This document shows, piece by piece, positions 54,194 to 64,000 of a stretch of 64,000 nt of DNA. The DNA comes from Planococcus halotolerans (lineage in GTDB: Bacteria; Bacillota; Bacilli; Bacillales_A; Planococcaceae), in assembly GCF_003289955.1 (NCBI RefSeq), contig NZ_QLZR01000002.1, positions 248,001-312,000 on the forward strand, read 5' to 3'. Numbering within the stretch: position 1 is the first letter of the stretch; every line of letters begins with the position of its first letter. The position numbers were made by a program, and so were the translations under genes. The notes under the pieces were generated by a model. It was not told the origin of the DNA, searched no databases, and worked only from the letters and a program-made list of their open reading frames with translations.

Positions 54194-56529
54194 TTCCGTT
54201 CGATTTCTTCCATAACGTAAGCTTCGATAATGTCGCCTTCTTTGACGTCATTGAAATTCTTAACGGTAATACCGCATTCGTAGCCTTTAGCTACTTCTTT
54301 GGCATCGTCTTTAAAGCGTTTCAGTGTATCCATTTCACCTTCGAAAACAACGATTCCTTCACGGATGACACGAACTCCGCTGTCACGCGTGATTTTGCCT
54401 TCTGTTACATAGCTTCCGGCAATTGTTCCGACTTTCGATACTTTGAATGTGCTGCGGACTTCCGCTTGGCCAATAACTTTCTCCTCAAATTCAGGATCAA
54501 GCAAGCCTTTCATTGCAAATTCGATTTCTTCTATTACTTTATAGATGATGCGGTGTAAACGGATGTCCACGCCTTCTGCTTCTGCTGCACGTTTAGCATT
54601 CACATCCGGGCGGACGTTAAAGCCGATAACGATAGCATTGGACGCAGCAGCCAGGGAAATATCCGATTCTGTGATGGCACCGGCACCTGTATGGATGATG
54701 TTGACATTTACGCCTTCAACATCAATTTTCAGAAGTGATGCTGCCATTGCTTCAACTGCACCTTGAACGTCAGCTTTGACAATCAAGTTCAATTCTTTCA
54801 TTTCGCCTTGTTTCAATTGATCAAAGAGATTATCAAGCGTAACACGCGTTTTTTCAGAACGCTGAACCTGCAATGCTGAAGTTGCACGGCTTTCACCAAC
54901 AGAGCGGGCTGATTTCTCGTCTTCGAATACGACAAAACGATCGCCTGCCTGAGGAACATCATTCAAACCTGTAATTTCTACCGGCATTGATGGACCGGCT
55001 TCTTTAACACGGCGTCCTGTATCAGAAACCATTGCTCTGACACGGCCAAACGTATTACCGACAACAATAGGGTCACCCACATTCAATGTACCATCCTGGA
55101 CTAAAAGAGTCGCAACTGAACCACGGCCTTTATCAAGCTCAGCTTCAATAACTGTCCCGATAGCGCGGCGTGCCGGATTGGCTTTCAATTCTCCAACCTC
55201 GGAAACAAGCAGGATCATTTCAAGCAATGTATCAATGCCGTCTCCTTTTAATGCTGAAAGTGGTACGAAAATTGTATCTCCGCCCCATGCTTCGGGAACA
55301 AGGCCGTGCTCAGTCAGTTCCTGCATAACACGATCAGGGTTTGCACTTGGTTTATCCATTTTATTGACTGCTATGATGATAGGAACTTCAGCAGCTTTGG
55401 CATGGTTGATCGCTTCAACTGTCTGCGGCATTACACCGTCGTCAGCTGCCACTACAATAATAGCCAAATCTGTTACTTTTGCTCCGCGGGCACGCATCGT
55501 TGTAAACGCCGCGTGTCCTGGTGTATCAAGGAAAGTGATTTTTTTGCCGTCTTCGTCAACCTGATAGGCACCGATATGCTGTGTAATCCCACCAGCTTCG
55601 CCAGCTGTTACTTTCGTGTGGCGGATAGAGTCCAGTAAAGTTGTTTTACCATGGTCAACGTGGCCCATGATTGTAACAACCGGCGGACGTTCTTCGTTCA
55701 AAGTTTCATCTTCCGGTTCGAAATAAACTTCCAGGTCCGTTTTATCAACCAGAATTTCCTCTTCCACTTCTACTTCATACTCTGCACAAATCAATTCAAT
55801 CGCATCTTTATCCAATTCCTGGTTAATGGTAGCCATTACACCAAGCATGAACAATTTCTTGATAATTTCTGAAGGCTCGCGCCCTAATTTTTTCGCCAAT
55901 TCACCAACAGTCAAAGACTCTGTAAAAGTGATTTTAGCCGGCAGCTCTTTTTCTTTTTTAGGCATAGGCGGCATCGGATTCGGATTCACCGGACGCTGCT
56001 GTTTACCTTTTTTGTTGCGGTTCTGGCCGCCGCGGCCTGGTCCGCCGCCACCTGGGCGGTTGGAATTGCGCTGTCCTGGGCCTGCTGTTGGTTTAGCGGC
56101 TTTAGGTGTGAAGTTTGAACCTGATTTTGCTGGAGCAGCAGGTCTCTGGCCATTGCCTTGTGAACGCGATTGTCCCTGGCTTGGTGCTGCAGCCGGACGG
56201 GACTGCCCTTGAGCTGGACGGTTTTGCCCTTGCCCGGATGGACGTGAACCGCTTTGTCCGCCTTGTGGCCGAGACTGGCCTTGCCCTGCTGGACGTGAAC
56301 CTTGTCCTTGCGAACGGTTCTGTCCCTGGTTCTGTGGTCTGTTTGGAGCTGGTGCTGTTGAAGCGGATGAAGATTTTTTATAGACTCCGTCTAATTTTGA
56401 AACAGCATTATCCTCTAATGTCGACATATGGTTTGTCACCGAAATATCCATTTTTGATAATTGCTGGATGATCTCTTTACTTGGTTTATCTACTTTTTTT
56501 GCGTATTCATGTACTCGAATTTTGGTCAT
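54190..56529 (-). CDS. infB: Translation initiation factor IF-2
   Basis: A 779-residue GTPase that places initiator tRNA on the 30S subunit and promotes subunit joining. The IF2_N domain at the start is followed by a long Gln/Gly/Arg/Pro/Ser-rich disordered linker (about 55-185) made of loose GQxRPxGQ repeats, a second IF2_N, then the G domain with [10 protein letters not shown] (G1), DTPGHA (G3) and NKMD (G4), and domains II-IV. I chose the ATG at 56529, preceded by GGGGGTGA. It overlaps ylxQ slightly less than longer starts would. Confidence 0.97.
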   Translation of the reverse strand: MTKIRVHEYAKKVDKPSKEIIQQLSKMDISVTNHMSTLEDNAVSKLDGVYKKSSSASTAPAPNRPQNQGQNRSQGQGSRPAGQGQSRPQGGQSGSRPSGQGQNRPAQGQSRPAAAPSQGQSRSQGNGQRPAAPAKSGSNFTPKAAKPTAGPGQRNSNRPGGGGPGRGGQNRNKKGKQQRPVNPNPMPPMPKKEKELPAKITFTESLTVGELAKKLGREPSEIIKKLFMLGVMATINQELDKDAIELICAEYEVEVEEEILVDKTDLEVYFEPEDETLNEERPPVVTIMGHVDHGKTTLLDSIRHTKVTAGEAGGITQHIGAYQVDEDGKKITFLDTPGHAAFTTMRARGAKVTDLAIIVVAADDGVMPQTVEAINHAKAAEVPIIIAVNKMDKPSANPDRVMQELTEHGLVPEAWGGDTIFVPLSALKGDGIDTLLEMILLVSEVGELKANPARRAIGTVIEAELDKGRGSVATLLVQDGTLNVGDPIVVGNTFGRVRAMVSDTGRRVKEAGPSMPVEITGLNDVPQAGDRFVVFEDEKSARSVGESRATSALQVQRSEKTRVTLDNLFDQLKQGEMKELNLIVKADVQGAVEAMAASLLKIDVEGVNVNIIHTGAGAITESDISLAAASNAIVIGFNVRPDVNAKRAAEAEGVDIRLHRIIYKVIEEIEFAMKGLLDPEFEEKVIGQAEVRSTFKVSKVGTIAGSYVTEGKITRDSGVRVIREGIVVFEGEMDTLKRFKDDAKEVAKGYECGITVKNFNDVKEGDIIEAYVMEEIERK

Positions 56530-56533
56530 CTGC

Positions 56534-56854
56534 TCACCCCCGGTTATTTTCATCGAACAAGCTTTTCAGTTTTTTGGCGAAACCTGCATCGGTAATCGCC
56601 ATAACTACACGCTCTTCTTTGCCGACTGCATGCCCGATTTCGGAACGGGTCCCGAAAATCTGAAGGTCGACTTTATAATGGCTGCATTTATCCTGCAGTT
56701 TTTTCATTGTGTTTTCTGAAGCGTCTTCCGCAACCAATACCAATTTCGCATTGCCTCTGCGCACTTCATTGACTGTCAGTTCCTCTCCGGTAATTGTCAT
56801 TCTTGCTCTTGTAGCAAGTCCGAGGATTTGGAGAATCTTCTGTTTTGTTTCCAT
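56534..56854 (-). CDS. ylxQ: YlxQ, L7Ae-family RNA-binding protein
   Basis: A 106-residue L7Ae/L30e/S12e/Gadd45-fold protein binding kink-turn [19 protein letters not shown] and [13 protein letters not shown] are the fold's conserved parts. In Firmicutes it lies between ylxR and infB, as here; it is an accessory ribosomal protein whose need is unclear. It begins 1 base after ylxR; the ribosome site lies in ylxR and is weak, suggesting coupling. Confidence 0.94.
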   Translation of the reverse strand: METKQKILQILGLATRARMTITGEELTVNEVRRGNAKLVLVAEDASENTMKKLQDKCSHYKVDLQIFGTRSEIGHAVGKEERVVMAITDAGFAKKLKSLFDENNRG

Positions 56855-56855
56855 T

Positions 56856-57134
56856 TTACTTCAACTGCTCTCTTAGCACGACCCGGAGCAATTCTTCATA
56901 GATTTCCTCAGGCACTTTCACTTCCAATTGGTTGTCAAGCACCTTTTTCTTTTTGGCAGCTGCAATAGCCGCCTCCGATTTGGAAACATAAGCTCCGCGC
57001 CCTGATTTTTTGCCGGTCAAATCGACACTTACTTCGCCTTCTTTTGACCGGACGATTCGGATCATTTCTTTTTTAGGATGCATCTCGCCTGTAGCTACAC
57101 ACTTTCGAAGTGGAATTTTCTTTTGCAGAGCCAA
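56856..57134 (-). CDS. ylxR: YlxR (RnpM) RNA-binding protein
   Basis: A 92-residue basic protein with the YlxR signature RKCVATGEMHPKKEMIR and the GRGAYVSKS loop. Recent B. subtilis work names it RnpM, which binds RNase P RNA and modulates the enzyme. Start TTG at 57134, with AAGGTGATG upstream. It lies 20 bases after nusA. Confidence 0.93.
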   Translation of the reverse strand: MALQKKIPLRKCVATGEMHPKKEMIRIVRSKEGEVSVDLTGKKSGRGAYVSKSEAAIAAAKKKKVLDNQLEVKVPEEIYEELLRVVLREQLK

Positions 57135-57154
57135 CGGACATCACCTTATCTTTC

Positions 57155-58282
57155 TTATTCTTTTTCGTCGTAAAAATCGAAGTCATCCGCTTCTTCGCCG
57201 GATTCCACCAATTCGATATCGGCATCAGGATTTGGGTAGATACCCATTTCACGTGCGTCTGTCTCACTCTTGATATCGATTTTCCACCCTGTCAACTTGG
57301 CTGCCAGACGGGCATTCTGTCCGCGTTTGCCGATTGCCAGTGACAGTTGGTAATCAGGTACGACAACGGTTGTCGATTTTTCTTCCTCATTGACTTGAAC
57401 ATCAAGGACTTTTGACGGGCTGAGTGCATTGGCAACAAAAATCACCGGCTCCTCCGACCATTCAACGATATCAATTTTTTCACCGCTTAATTCGTTGACG
57501 ATTGTCTGCACGCGTGCGCCTTTAGAGCCGACACATGAACCGACTGGATCGATATCTTCACGGTGAGCCATTACAGAAATTTTCGAACGGTCGCCGGCTT
57601 CACGGGCAATCGACTTGATTTCAACAATGCCATCGTAAATTTCAGGCACTTCTGTTTCAAACAGTCTGCGGAGCAAGCCAGGATGTGTTCTTGATACAAA
57701 CACTTGTGGTCCGCGTGTTGTGCGTTCAACTTTAGTGATGTAGACTTTTATGCGGTCATGAGGCTGATAAGACTCGTTTGGCATTTGCTCTGTCTGCGGC
57801 AGCACCGCTTCAACTTTTCCAAGGCCGACATAAAGATTGCGGGCATCCATGCGTTCAACAATACCATTGACGATATCATCGGCACGATCAACGAACTCTT
57901 CGAAAACAAGACCGCGTTCCGCTTCGCGCACACGCTGTGTAACAACTTGTTTAGCTGTTTGAGCAGCGATGCGGCCAAAGTTGCGTGGAGTCACTTCTTC
58001 TTCCACTACATCTCCGATTTCATAAGCAGGATTGATGGCATGAGCATCTTCAAGCGAAATCTGCAGGCGGTCGTCTTCGACTTCCTCCACGACATCTTTT
58101 CTTGAATAGACAAGCATCGTTCCCGTATTAAGATTCAAATCCACACGAACGTTCTGTGCCTGATTGAAATTACGTTTATAGGCAGTCACTAATGCCGCTT
58201 CAATCGCTTCGATCAAGACATCACGTGAAATCCCTTTTTGTTTCTCCAGTGCCTCTAAAGCATTCAATAACTCACTGCTCAT
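57155..58282 (-). CDS. nusA: Transcription factor NusA
   Basis: A 375-residue RNA-polymerase cofactor in pausing, termination and antitermination. Order: N-terminal RNAP-binding domain (about 1-125), S1 domain (about 135-200), two KH domains with [12 protein letters not shown] and [12 protein letters not shown]. It ends in an acidic tail ([10 protein letters not shown]) and lacks the C-terminal acidic repeats of E. coli NusA, the standard Firmicutes size. ATG follows AGGAGTG. Confidence 0.97.
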   Translation of the reverse strand: MSSELLNALEALEKQKGISRDVLIEAIEAALVTAYKRNFNQAQNVRVDLNLNTGTMLVYSRKDVVEEVEDDRLQISLEDAHAINPAYEIGDVVEEEVTPRNFGRIAAQTAKQVVTQRVREAERGLVFEEFVDRADDIVNGIVERMDARNLYVGLGKVEAVLPQTEQMPNESYQPHDRIKVYITKVERTTRGPQVFVSRTHPGLLRRLFETEVPEIYDGIVEIKSIAREAGDRSKISVMAHREDIDPVGSCVGSKGARVQTIVNELSGEKIDIVEWSEEPVIFVANALSPSKVLDVQVNEEEKSTTVVVPDYQLSLAIGKRGQNARLAAKLTGWKIDIKSETDAREMGIYPNPDADIELVESGEEADDFDFYDEKE

Positions 58283-58301
58283 TTTTTATTCACTCCTAGG
58301 T

Positions 58302-58790
58302 TCATCGATCAGGTTTTGCTGAAAAATCAATTGCTAGCCGGATTACAGCAATTTTCTGCCTTGGAATCACGATTGTTTTTCTGCGGGTTTTGATTTTGAC
58401 TTCAATTTCCACTTCTTCGTCACTATACGATTGCAGATAACCTTCGAACTCTTTGGCATCCAGAATAGGTTCATAGGTTTTGATATAGATGAATTTACTG
58501 ATAGCATTCTCAAAATCTTTTTCTTTTTTCAGTGGGCGTTCTGCACCCGGTGATGATACTTCAAGGAAATAATTTTGTTCAATCGGATCCAAGTCATCCA
58601 GTATTTCACTCAGACGTTCACTGACCAATGCACATTGGTCGATATCGATCGGTGCATCCGGATTGTCAACGTACACACGTAAAAACCAGCTGCGTCCTTC
58701 TTTTACAAATTCCACATCAACCAGTTCAAGGTTCAGCTCATCAATGATGGGCTGTGCGATTTTTTCAATTTGTTCTGTAATTTTGCTCAT
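58302..58790 (-). CDS. rimP: Ribosome maturation factor RimP
   Basis: A 162-residue protein that binds the 30S head and aids its assembly. The N-terminal domain has LELVDVEFVKEGRSWFLRVYVD, and the middle VSSPGAERPLK is the family signature; the C-terminal SH3-like domain follows. First gene of the rimP-nusA-ylxR-ylxQ-infB-ylxP-rbfA unit. A terminator lies between it and polC upstream. Confidence 0.96.
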   Translation of the reverse strand: MSKITEQIEKIAQPIIDELNLELVDVEFVKEGRSWFLRVYVDNPDAPIDIDQCALVSERLSEILDDLDPIEQNYFLEVSSPGAERPLKKEKDFENAISKFIYIKTYEPILDAKEFEGYLQSYSDEEVEIEVKIKTRRKTIVIPRQKIAVIRLAIDFSAKPDR

Positions 58791-58834
58791 ACATGCCTCC
58801 CGCTAATCAAAGTTTCACTTTACGTCTTTACAAA

Positions 58835-58864
58835 CAGAAAAGAGCGGGAGAACCCACTCTTCTG
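58835..58864 (-). terminator. Terminator of polC
   Basis: AGAGTGGG / CCCGCTCT (minus-strand reading), with GTTCT-region loop and TTTTCTGTTTG after it, between polC and rimP. Confidence 0.75.
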
Positions 58865-58926
58865 CGACAGAGCTATCAGTAAATGTTACTACAATAATAC
58901 CATGATTGTCCGTGCTGTGCAACTGA

Positions 58927-61900
58927 CTAGAACAGCGACAACTGGTTGGCTTCAGGCATTCCTTCGAGACAACCGTGGTCATCCATATACTCTATGATGG
59001 TTTTGGAAACCCGTCCACGCTGCTGAAGGTCTTCTTTCGAAAGGAACGTTCCTTGTTGTCTGGCAGCGACAATCGATTTGGCGGCGTTCGTTCCAAGACC
59101 CGGTATGGCATTGAATGGGGGAATCAGCGTATTGCCGTCAATGATGAATTCATCGGCCTCCGATTTATAGAGATCCACTTTCTGGAACTTGTAGCCTCGT
59201 TCCGTCATCTCCAGCGCGAGTTCCATGACTGTCAATAAGTTCTTTTCTTTCGTTGAAGCTTCCAGCCCTTTTGCATTGATGTCTGCAATTACCGAACGGA
59301 TGGCATGAGACCCTTTCGCCATCGCATTGACATCGAAATCTTCTGCACGGACTGTGAAGTAAGCCGCGTAATAAAGGATCGGGAAATGCACTTTGAAATA
59401 AGCGATTCTTACTGCCATTAATACATAGGCGGCAGCGTGGGCTTTCGGGAACATGTATTTGATCTTTTTACATGATTCAATATACCAGTTTGGAACGCCT
59501 TCTTCTTTCATCGCTGCTTCAAACTCCGGTGTCAGCCCTTTACCTTTACGGACTGCTTCCATTATCTTAAACGCCATGGATGATTCGAGTCCCTGATAAA
59601 TCAGGTAAACCATAATATCATCACGGCAGCCGATTACATCGGACAGCTGGCAAGTTCCGTTTTTAATTAATTCCTGTGCATTGCTCAGCCAGACGTCTGT
59701 TCCGTGGGAAAGACCTGAAATCTGCACAAGCTCGGAAAATGTCGTAGGTTTCGTTTCCTCAAGCATTTGACGCACGAATCGTGTTCCGAATTCCGGAATT
59801 CCATATGTCGCCGTTTTACAGCCGATCTGTTCTTCTGTAACACCCAGTGATTCCGTACCGGAGAAGATTTTCATCACTTCCGGATCATCAGTCGGAATCG
59901 TTTTCGGATCGATGCCCGATAAATCCTGCAGCATGCGGATAACGGTCGGGTCATCGTGGCCCAGTATATCCAACTTCAATAAATTATCATGGATCGAATG
60001 GAAATCAAAATGCGTTGTTTTCCATTCCGAATCCTGCGCATCCGCAGGAAATTGAATCGGGGAAAAATCATAGATGTCCATATAATCCGGCACTACGATA
60101 ATCCCGCCCGGATGCTGTCCGGTGCTTCGTTTTACACCTGTGCAGCCTTGTACGAGACGGTCAATCTCCGCTCCCCGGATAGTCATATCCCGGTCATTTG
60201 CATATCCGCGTACGTAACCATAAGCTGTTTTATCAGCAACGGTACCGATTGTACCTGCACGGAAAACATTGTCTTCACCGAATAACTCCTTGGTGTAATT
60301 ATGCGCTTTTGCCTGATATTCACCACTGAAGTTCAAATCGATATCCGGTACTTTATCGCCTTTAAAGCCAAGGAACGTTTCAAACGGAATATCCTGCCCC
60401 TCTTTTTTATAGGGAATATCGCAATCCGGACAATTTTTGTCTTCCAGGTCAAATCCCGAGCCGACAGAACCATCGTCAAAGAACTCCGATTTCTGGCATT
60501 TGGTGCATATATAATGAGGCGGCAGTGGATTTACTTCTGTAATCTCAGTAAGTGTCGCCACTAACGAGGAACCAACAGACCCCCTAGAACCGACCAGATA
60601 ACCGTCATCCAAGGATTTTTTAACAAGTTTATGAGAAATCAAATAAATAACCGCGAAACCGTGGCCGATAATGGATTTTAATTCCTTTTCAATACGGGCT
60701 TCCACAATTTCAGGAAGCTGCTCCCCGTAGATGCTTCTCGCCATACTATAACTAAGTTCCCTGACTTCCTCATCTGCACCTTCGATTTTCGGTGTATACA
60801 GATCGTCTTTGATCGGTTTGACGGTATCAATCATGTCAGCAATCTTATTGGAATTCTCCACAACAATCTGCTTAGCTGTTTCTTCTCCCAAAAAGTCGAA
60901 TGCATCGAGCATTTCATTGGTTGTACGGAAATGGACTTTCGGAAGCTTCGTCCGGTTCAGCGGATTGGCACCGCCTTGGGACCCAATCAATACTTGCCGG
61001 TAGATAGCGTCATTTTCATCAAGGTAATGGACATTTCCTGTAGCAACCAGAGGAATCTCCAGTTTTTTGCTGACTTTCACGAGTTTCCGGATGATATCTT
61101 CCAGATTCCATTCATCTCGGATCATTTCACGTTCTATCAGTGGTGCATAAACATCTTTTGGATGGACCTCCAGGTAGTCGTAGAACTGGGCAGTACGCTC
61201 CACTTCTTCCATCGACTTCTGCATGACCGCTTCAAAAACTTCCCCTTTATCGCAGCCGGAACCGACAAGAAGCCCTTCGCGGTGTTTCTGCAGAAGTGAA
61301 CGCGGGATTCGCGGCACCCGGTAGAAGTAATTGATATGGGAAGCTGATACCAGCTTGAACAGATTCTTCAACCCTGCATCATTTTGTGCAAGCAAAGTCA
61401 CATGAGTCGGACGCGAACGCTTATAGGCGTCGCCGGCTCCGACATAATTGTTCAGTTCATCGTGATACAAAATCCCTTTTTGGTGTGCTTCCTTCAAAAG
61501 ATGCGTCAACAAATAAGAAGTGGCTTCCGTATCATAAATCGCCCGGTGATGCTGCGTCAGTTCGATGCCGAACTTTTTCGCCAGCGTGTTAAGGCGGTGG
61601 TTCTTCAATTCCGGATGGAGCATGCGCGCAAGTTCGAGCGTATCGATTGTGGCGTGTTTTTTCTCGATGCCATATTTCTTATAGGAGACATAAAGAAAGC
61701 CCATATCGAAAGATGCGTTGTGGGCGACCATTATATGGTCGCCAGCCCATTCGTGGTAATTGCGGATTACTTCTTCCACTTCCGGCGCATCTTTGACCAT
61801 ATCATCAGTGATCCCAGTTAGATCAATTGTCGTATCTGATAATGGGTGATGAGGATTCGCGAAGCTTTCGAATTTATCGATAATCTGTCCGCCTTTGATC

Positions 61901-63234
61901 TTAACGGCAGCAAGCTCAATGATGGTATCGTACACTGCGGATAAGCCGGTTGTCTCCAAATCGAATACCACAAAAGTTTCTTCTTCAAGAAGCGCGTGCC
62001 GTTCTTCAAACGCTATCGGCACACCGTCGTCCACAAGATTCGCTTCCAGACCGAATATCGCTTTAATGCCATGCTTTTTGCTGGCAGCATAAGCATCCGG
62101 GAAAGATTGCACCCCGGCATGGTCAGTGATGGCAATAGCGGGATGGCCCCATTTTGCGGCTTGGCCAACGAGTGCATCAACAGATGACACTGCATCCATC
62201 TGGCTCATCGGTGTATGGAGATGCAATTCCACTCGCTTCTCTAAAGCTGTATCCTGCCGCAATTGTGGTTTCACTTCCACCATGTCCTGCGCCATCATCA
62301 CCAGGTCACGGACAAATGTATCCATCTGGATTGAACCGCGTGCTTTCAGCCACATGCCTTTTTTGATGTTCTTCATCAATTCGGCATCCTCTTTGTCACG
62401 GGAGAACATTTTCACAAGCAGGGAATCTGTATAATCTGTGATTTTGACTGTCAAAAGGGAACGGCCGCTGCGCAATTCGCGCACTTCAGCATCAAACACG
62501 TAACCTTCGACAGTAATTCGCCGCTCTTCATCTATGATGGAGCGGATTTCAGCGATTGGTTCATCCGGTTTGATATTACTGCCCATCTGGAATGGACCTG
62601 CAGGAGCACCGTTCTCTTTACGGTCAGTCTCCCGTTTTTTCATATCAGATAATGCCTTCTTGGCCATTTCCTCTTCTTCGGCACGGCGTTCTTCCATAAA
62701 TGCTTCATGGGCCGCCTGCTGGTCGTCTTCCGTTAATTGGAAGTCAATCGCGATGCGCGGAAAACCAAACTGCTGGTAAACATTTGCCAGTTTATCAGAG
62801 TACTTGGACTTAAGTGCCATCATTTCATGTTCATGTCCGCAATTCAGCACCATCTTACTTCCATTCCACTGCGGGGATTGGCCCAGCAATCGCTCACGAA
62901 GCGGTGGGGCCATATCTGCCAATTCGTCAACTGCATAGCGCCAGTAAGCCGATACCAATTCTGAATCTGCCTGGTCATCATCTGTCACAATTGTCAGCTG
63001 GACGCTGGCGATTGGAGAAAAAGTAGCATGCAGCCGTTCTTTCAATAAAAGAAACAGCTTCAACGGCAATACTTTTTCGAGTTTAAGCGTGAAACGCCAG
63101 GCCCGCTCTTTTTTATGGACCGTCATCCGTGTCAATTCAGCCTCCTCGAAAAAAGGCATATGTACATCATCTGTTAAATCGAGATGCTGAAGAAGTAGCT
63201 TTAAACGCATTTTAGGATCTTGCTGGTTTGTCAT
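58927..63234 (-). CDS. polC: DNA polymerase III alpha subunit, PolC type
   Basis: The 1435-residue main replicative polymerase of low-GC Gram-positives. Order: N-terminal domains, OB fold (about 230-315), PHP domain start ([15 protein letters not shown], about 336), an inserted DEDD proofreading exonuclease (VFDLETTGL about 422, [21 protein letters not shown]), PHP remainder, a zinc-binding CTKC...CPDC, and the palm with [11 protein letters not shown] chose the ATG at 63234 because GAAGGGGA lies upstream. Gene order proS-polC-rimP is as in Bacillus. Confidence 0.98.
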   Translation of the reverse strand: MTNQQDPKMRLKLLLQHLDLTDDVHMPFFEEAELTRMTVHKKERAWRFTLKLEKVLPLKLFLLLKERLHATFSPIASVQLTIVTDDDQADSELVSAYWRYAVDELADMAPPLRERLLGQSPQWNGSKMVLNCGHEHEMMALKSKYSDKLANVYQQFGFPRIAIDFQLTEDDQQAAHEAFMEERRAEEEEMAKKALSDMKKRETDRKENGAPAGPFQMGSNIKPDEPIAEIRSIIDEERRITVEGYVFDAEVRELRSGRSLLTVKITDYTDSLLVKMFSRDKEDAELMKNIKKGMWLKARGSIQMDTFVRDLVMMAQDMVEVKPQLRQDTALEKRVELHLHTPMSQMDAVSSVDALVGQAAKWGHPAIAITDHAGVQSFPDAYAASKKHGIKAIFGLEANLVDDGVPIAFEERHALLEEETFVVFDLETTGLSAVYDTIIELAAVKIKGGQIIDKFESFANPHHPLSDTTIDLTGITDDMVKDAPEVEEVIRNYHEWAGDHIMVAHNASFDMGFLYVSYKKYGIEKKHATIDTLELARMLHPELKNHRLNTLAKKFGIELTQHHRAIYDTEATSYLLTHLLKEAHQKGILYHDELNNYVGAGDAYKRSRPTHVTLLAQNDAGLKNLFKLVSASHINYFYRVPRIPRSLLQKHREGLLVGSGCDKGEVFEAVMQKSMEEVERTAQFYDYLEVHPKDVYAPLIEREMIRDEWNLEDIIRKLVKVSKKLEIPLVATGNVHYLDENDAIYRQVLIGSQGGANPLNRTKLPKVHFRTTNEMLDAFDFLGEETAKQIVVENSNKIADMIDTVKPIKDDLYTPKIEGADEEVRELSYSMARSIYGEQLPEIVEARIEKELKSIIGHGFAVIYLISHKLVKKSLDDGYLVGSRGSVGSSLVATLTEITEVNPLPPHYICTKCQKSEFFDDGSVGSGFDLEDKNCPDCDIPYKKEGQDIPFETFLGFKGDKVPDIDLNFSGEYQAKAHNYTKELFGEDNVFRAGTIGTVADKTAYGYVRGYANDRDMTIRGAEIDRLVQGCTGVKRSTGQHPGGIIVVPDYMDIYDFSPIQFPADAQDSEWKTTHFDFHSIHDNLLKLDILGHDDPTVIRMLQDLSGIDPKTIPTDDPEVMKIFSGTESLGVTEEQIGCKTATYGIPEFGTRFVRQMLEETKPTTFSELVQISGLSHGTDVWLSNAQELIKNGTCQLSDVIGCRDDIMVYLIYQGLESSMAFKIMEAVRKGKGLTPEFEAAMKEEGVPNWYIESCKKIKYMFPKAHAAAYVLMAVRIAYFKVHFPILYYAAYFTVRAEDFDVNAMAKGSHAIRSVIADINAKGLEASTKEKNLLTVMELALEMTERGYKFQKVDLYKSEADEFIIDGNTLIPPFNAIPGLGTNAAKSIVAARQQGTFLSKEDLQQRGRVSKTIIEYMDDHGCLEGMPEANQLSLF

Positions 63235-63333
63235 AACTATCCCCTTCACTCTTGTAATAAAACCGGCCTGACCGGTTGAGTTTATACTATTTGCGACAAT
63301 AATTTCATTATAAAAACTGACAGGAAATTAAGA

Positions 63334-63365
63334 AAAAGAAAGGAAAGCACAGCTTGTGCTTTCCT
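63334..63365 (-). terminator. Terminator of proS
   Basis: AGGAAAGCACA / TGTGCTTTCCT stem with a 3-base loop (63341-63365), with TTTCTTTTTCTT on the minus strand. Confidence 0.9.
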
Positions 63366-63382
63366 CTCATCATATCAGATTT

Positions 63383-64000
63383 TTAAGATCTTTTTTGGAA
63401 AAAGTCCTGCAATTGATCAAGCAATTCTTCTTGTTTCCACTCGAAAGTCTCGCCTGTGCTACGGATTTTGACTTCCAAAATTCCTTCAGCAGCTTTTTTC
63501 CCAACCGTAAGACGCACCGGCAAGCCAATTAGATCGGCGTCTGTAAATTTAACTCCGGCACGTTCATTACGGTCATCAATCAGCACCTGGTAGCGGTTGG
63601 ATTTCAGCAATTTGTAGATTTCCTCGGCAGTTTCACGCTGCACATCATCTTTGACATTGACCGGCACCACATGAATATCGTAAGGTGCGGCAACAGGCGG
63701 CCAAGTAAAACCGTTTTCGTCATTGAATTGTTCAGCTACAGCTGCAACCACACGGGAAACACCAATGCCGTAGCACCCCATAATGTATGGCACTGCACGG
63801 CCCTGGTCGTTAAGAATCGTTGCTTTCATATCTTCACTGTATCTTGTTCCCAGTTTGAAGATGTGGCCGACTTCAATTCCTTCGGCAAATTTGATCGTCC
63901 CCTGGCCATCCGGTGAAGGATCGCCTTCCTTGATAAAGCGCAAGTCAGCATATTTCTCAACATCGAAATCCTGACCCGGTGTCACATTTTTAAAGTGCTG
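63383..64000 (-). CDS. proS: Prolyl-tRNA synthetase, C-terminal part (cut by window end)
   Basis: Only the last 205 residues are in the window; the frame is open to the edge (reading [12 protein letters not shown]). The visible part contains the catalytic-core end ([20 protein letters not shown], class II motif 3, supplying the ATP arginine) and the anticodon-binding domain ([11 protein letters not shown] to the end). The enzyme charges tRNA-Pro. Location upstream of polC matches B. subtilis. Confidence 0.96.
   Translation of the reverse strand, partial: QHFKNVTPGQDFDVEKYADLRFIKEGDPSPDGQGTIKFAEGIEVGHIFKLGTRYSEDMKATILNDQGRAVPYIMGCYGIGVSRVVAAVAEQFNDENGFTWPPVAAPYDIHVVPVNVKDDVQRETAEEIYKLLKSNRYQVLIDDRNERAGVKFTDADLIGLPVRLTVGKKAAEGILEVKIRSTGETFEWKQEELLDQLQDFFQKRS

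Noticed and set aside
58975..63026. Plus-strand open frames opposite polC
   Set aside because: They are antisense shadows of a 1435-codon gene; none has a ribosome site with a plausible protein.

Overview
The window is a stretch of core chromosome from a low-to-mid GC Gram-positive bacterium of the Bacillales, most likely a Planococcaceae member close to Planococcus or Planomicrobium. The evidence is gene content and order. lexA-yneA-yneB-ynzC-tkt-yneF, ynbB-glnR-glnA, mutS-mutL/miaA-hfq, miaB-ricA, ymdB-rny, recA-cinA-pgsA-ymfM-ymfK-ymfI-ymfH-ymfF, spoIIIE-rnjB, and pnp-rpsO-ribF-truB-rbfA-ylxP-infB-ylxQ-ylxR-nusA-rimP-polC-proS all follow the Bacillus subtilis scheme. The sporulation genes that interrupt these blocks in B. 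subtilis (cotE, spoVS, spoVFA/spoVFB, ylxY) are absent, which suggests a non-sporulating relative. The genus assignment is inference.

Layout: 1-4.5 kb holds the SOS regulator lexA and the divergent LexA-controlled yneA-yneB-ynzC genes, with tkt and yneF. From 4.7 to 7.9 kb lies the least conserved part: a methyltransferase, four small proteins of unknown function and a lone RsbR-type STAS protein. From 8 to 11.9 kb are glnA-glnR-ynbB, with two GlnR boxes on a consensus sigma-A promoter, and a small membrane protein. From 12 to 25 kb runs a long minus-strand block: ymdB, miaB, ricA, mutS, mutL, then glycerol catabolism (glpK, glpD), a lipase, miaA and hfq. From 25 to 35.5 kb are rny, recA, cinA, pgsA, ymfM and the ymf genes. 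From 36 to 41.6 kb is a GntR regulator plus a guanosine-type ABC importer (nupNOPQ). From 41.7 to 48.3 kb are spoIIIE, rnjB, asd and mlpA. From 48.6 to 64 kb is the translation/RNA-decay superoperon (pnp to polC), with proS cut by the window end.

How the genes work together: nearly everything serves information processing. DNA repair and SOS are represented by LexA, RecA, MutS and MutL. RNA decay is represented by RNase Y, its partner RicA, RNase J2, PNPase and Hfq. Translation is served by IF-2, NusA, RimP, RbfA, TruB, MiaA, MiaB, S15 and ProRS. Replication is served by PolC. The metabolic genes cover nitrogen (GlnA/GlnR), glycerol, pentose phosphate, aspartate-family amino acids, flavins and nucleoside uptake.

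The most unusual non-coding content is a dispersed family of about 120-base intergenic hairpin elements. There are seven full copies and at least three fragments, and the copies show compensatory changes between paired arms. A second, nested-palindrome element lies between truB and rbfA. No tRNA, rRNA, insertion sequence, prophage or CRISPR array was found, and I found no clearly new multi-gene system.
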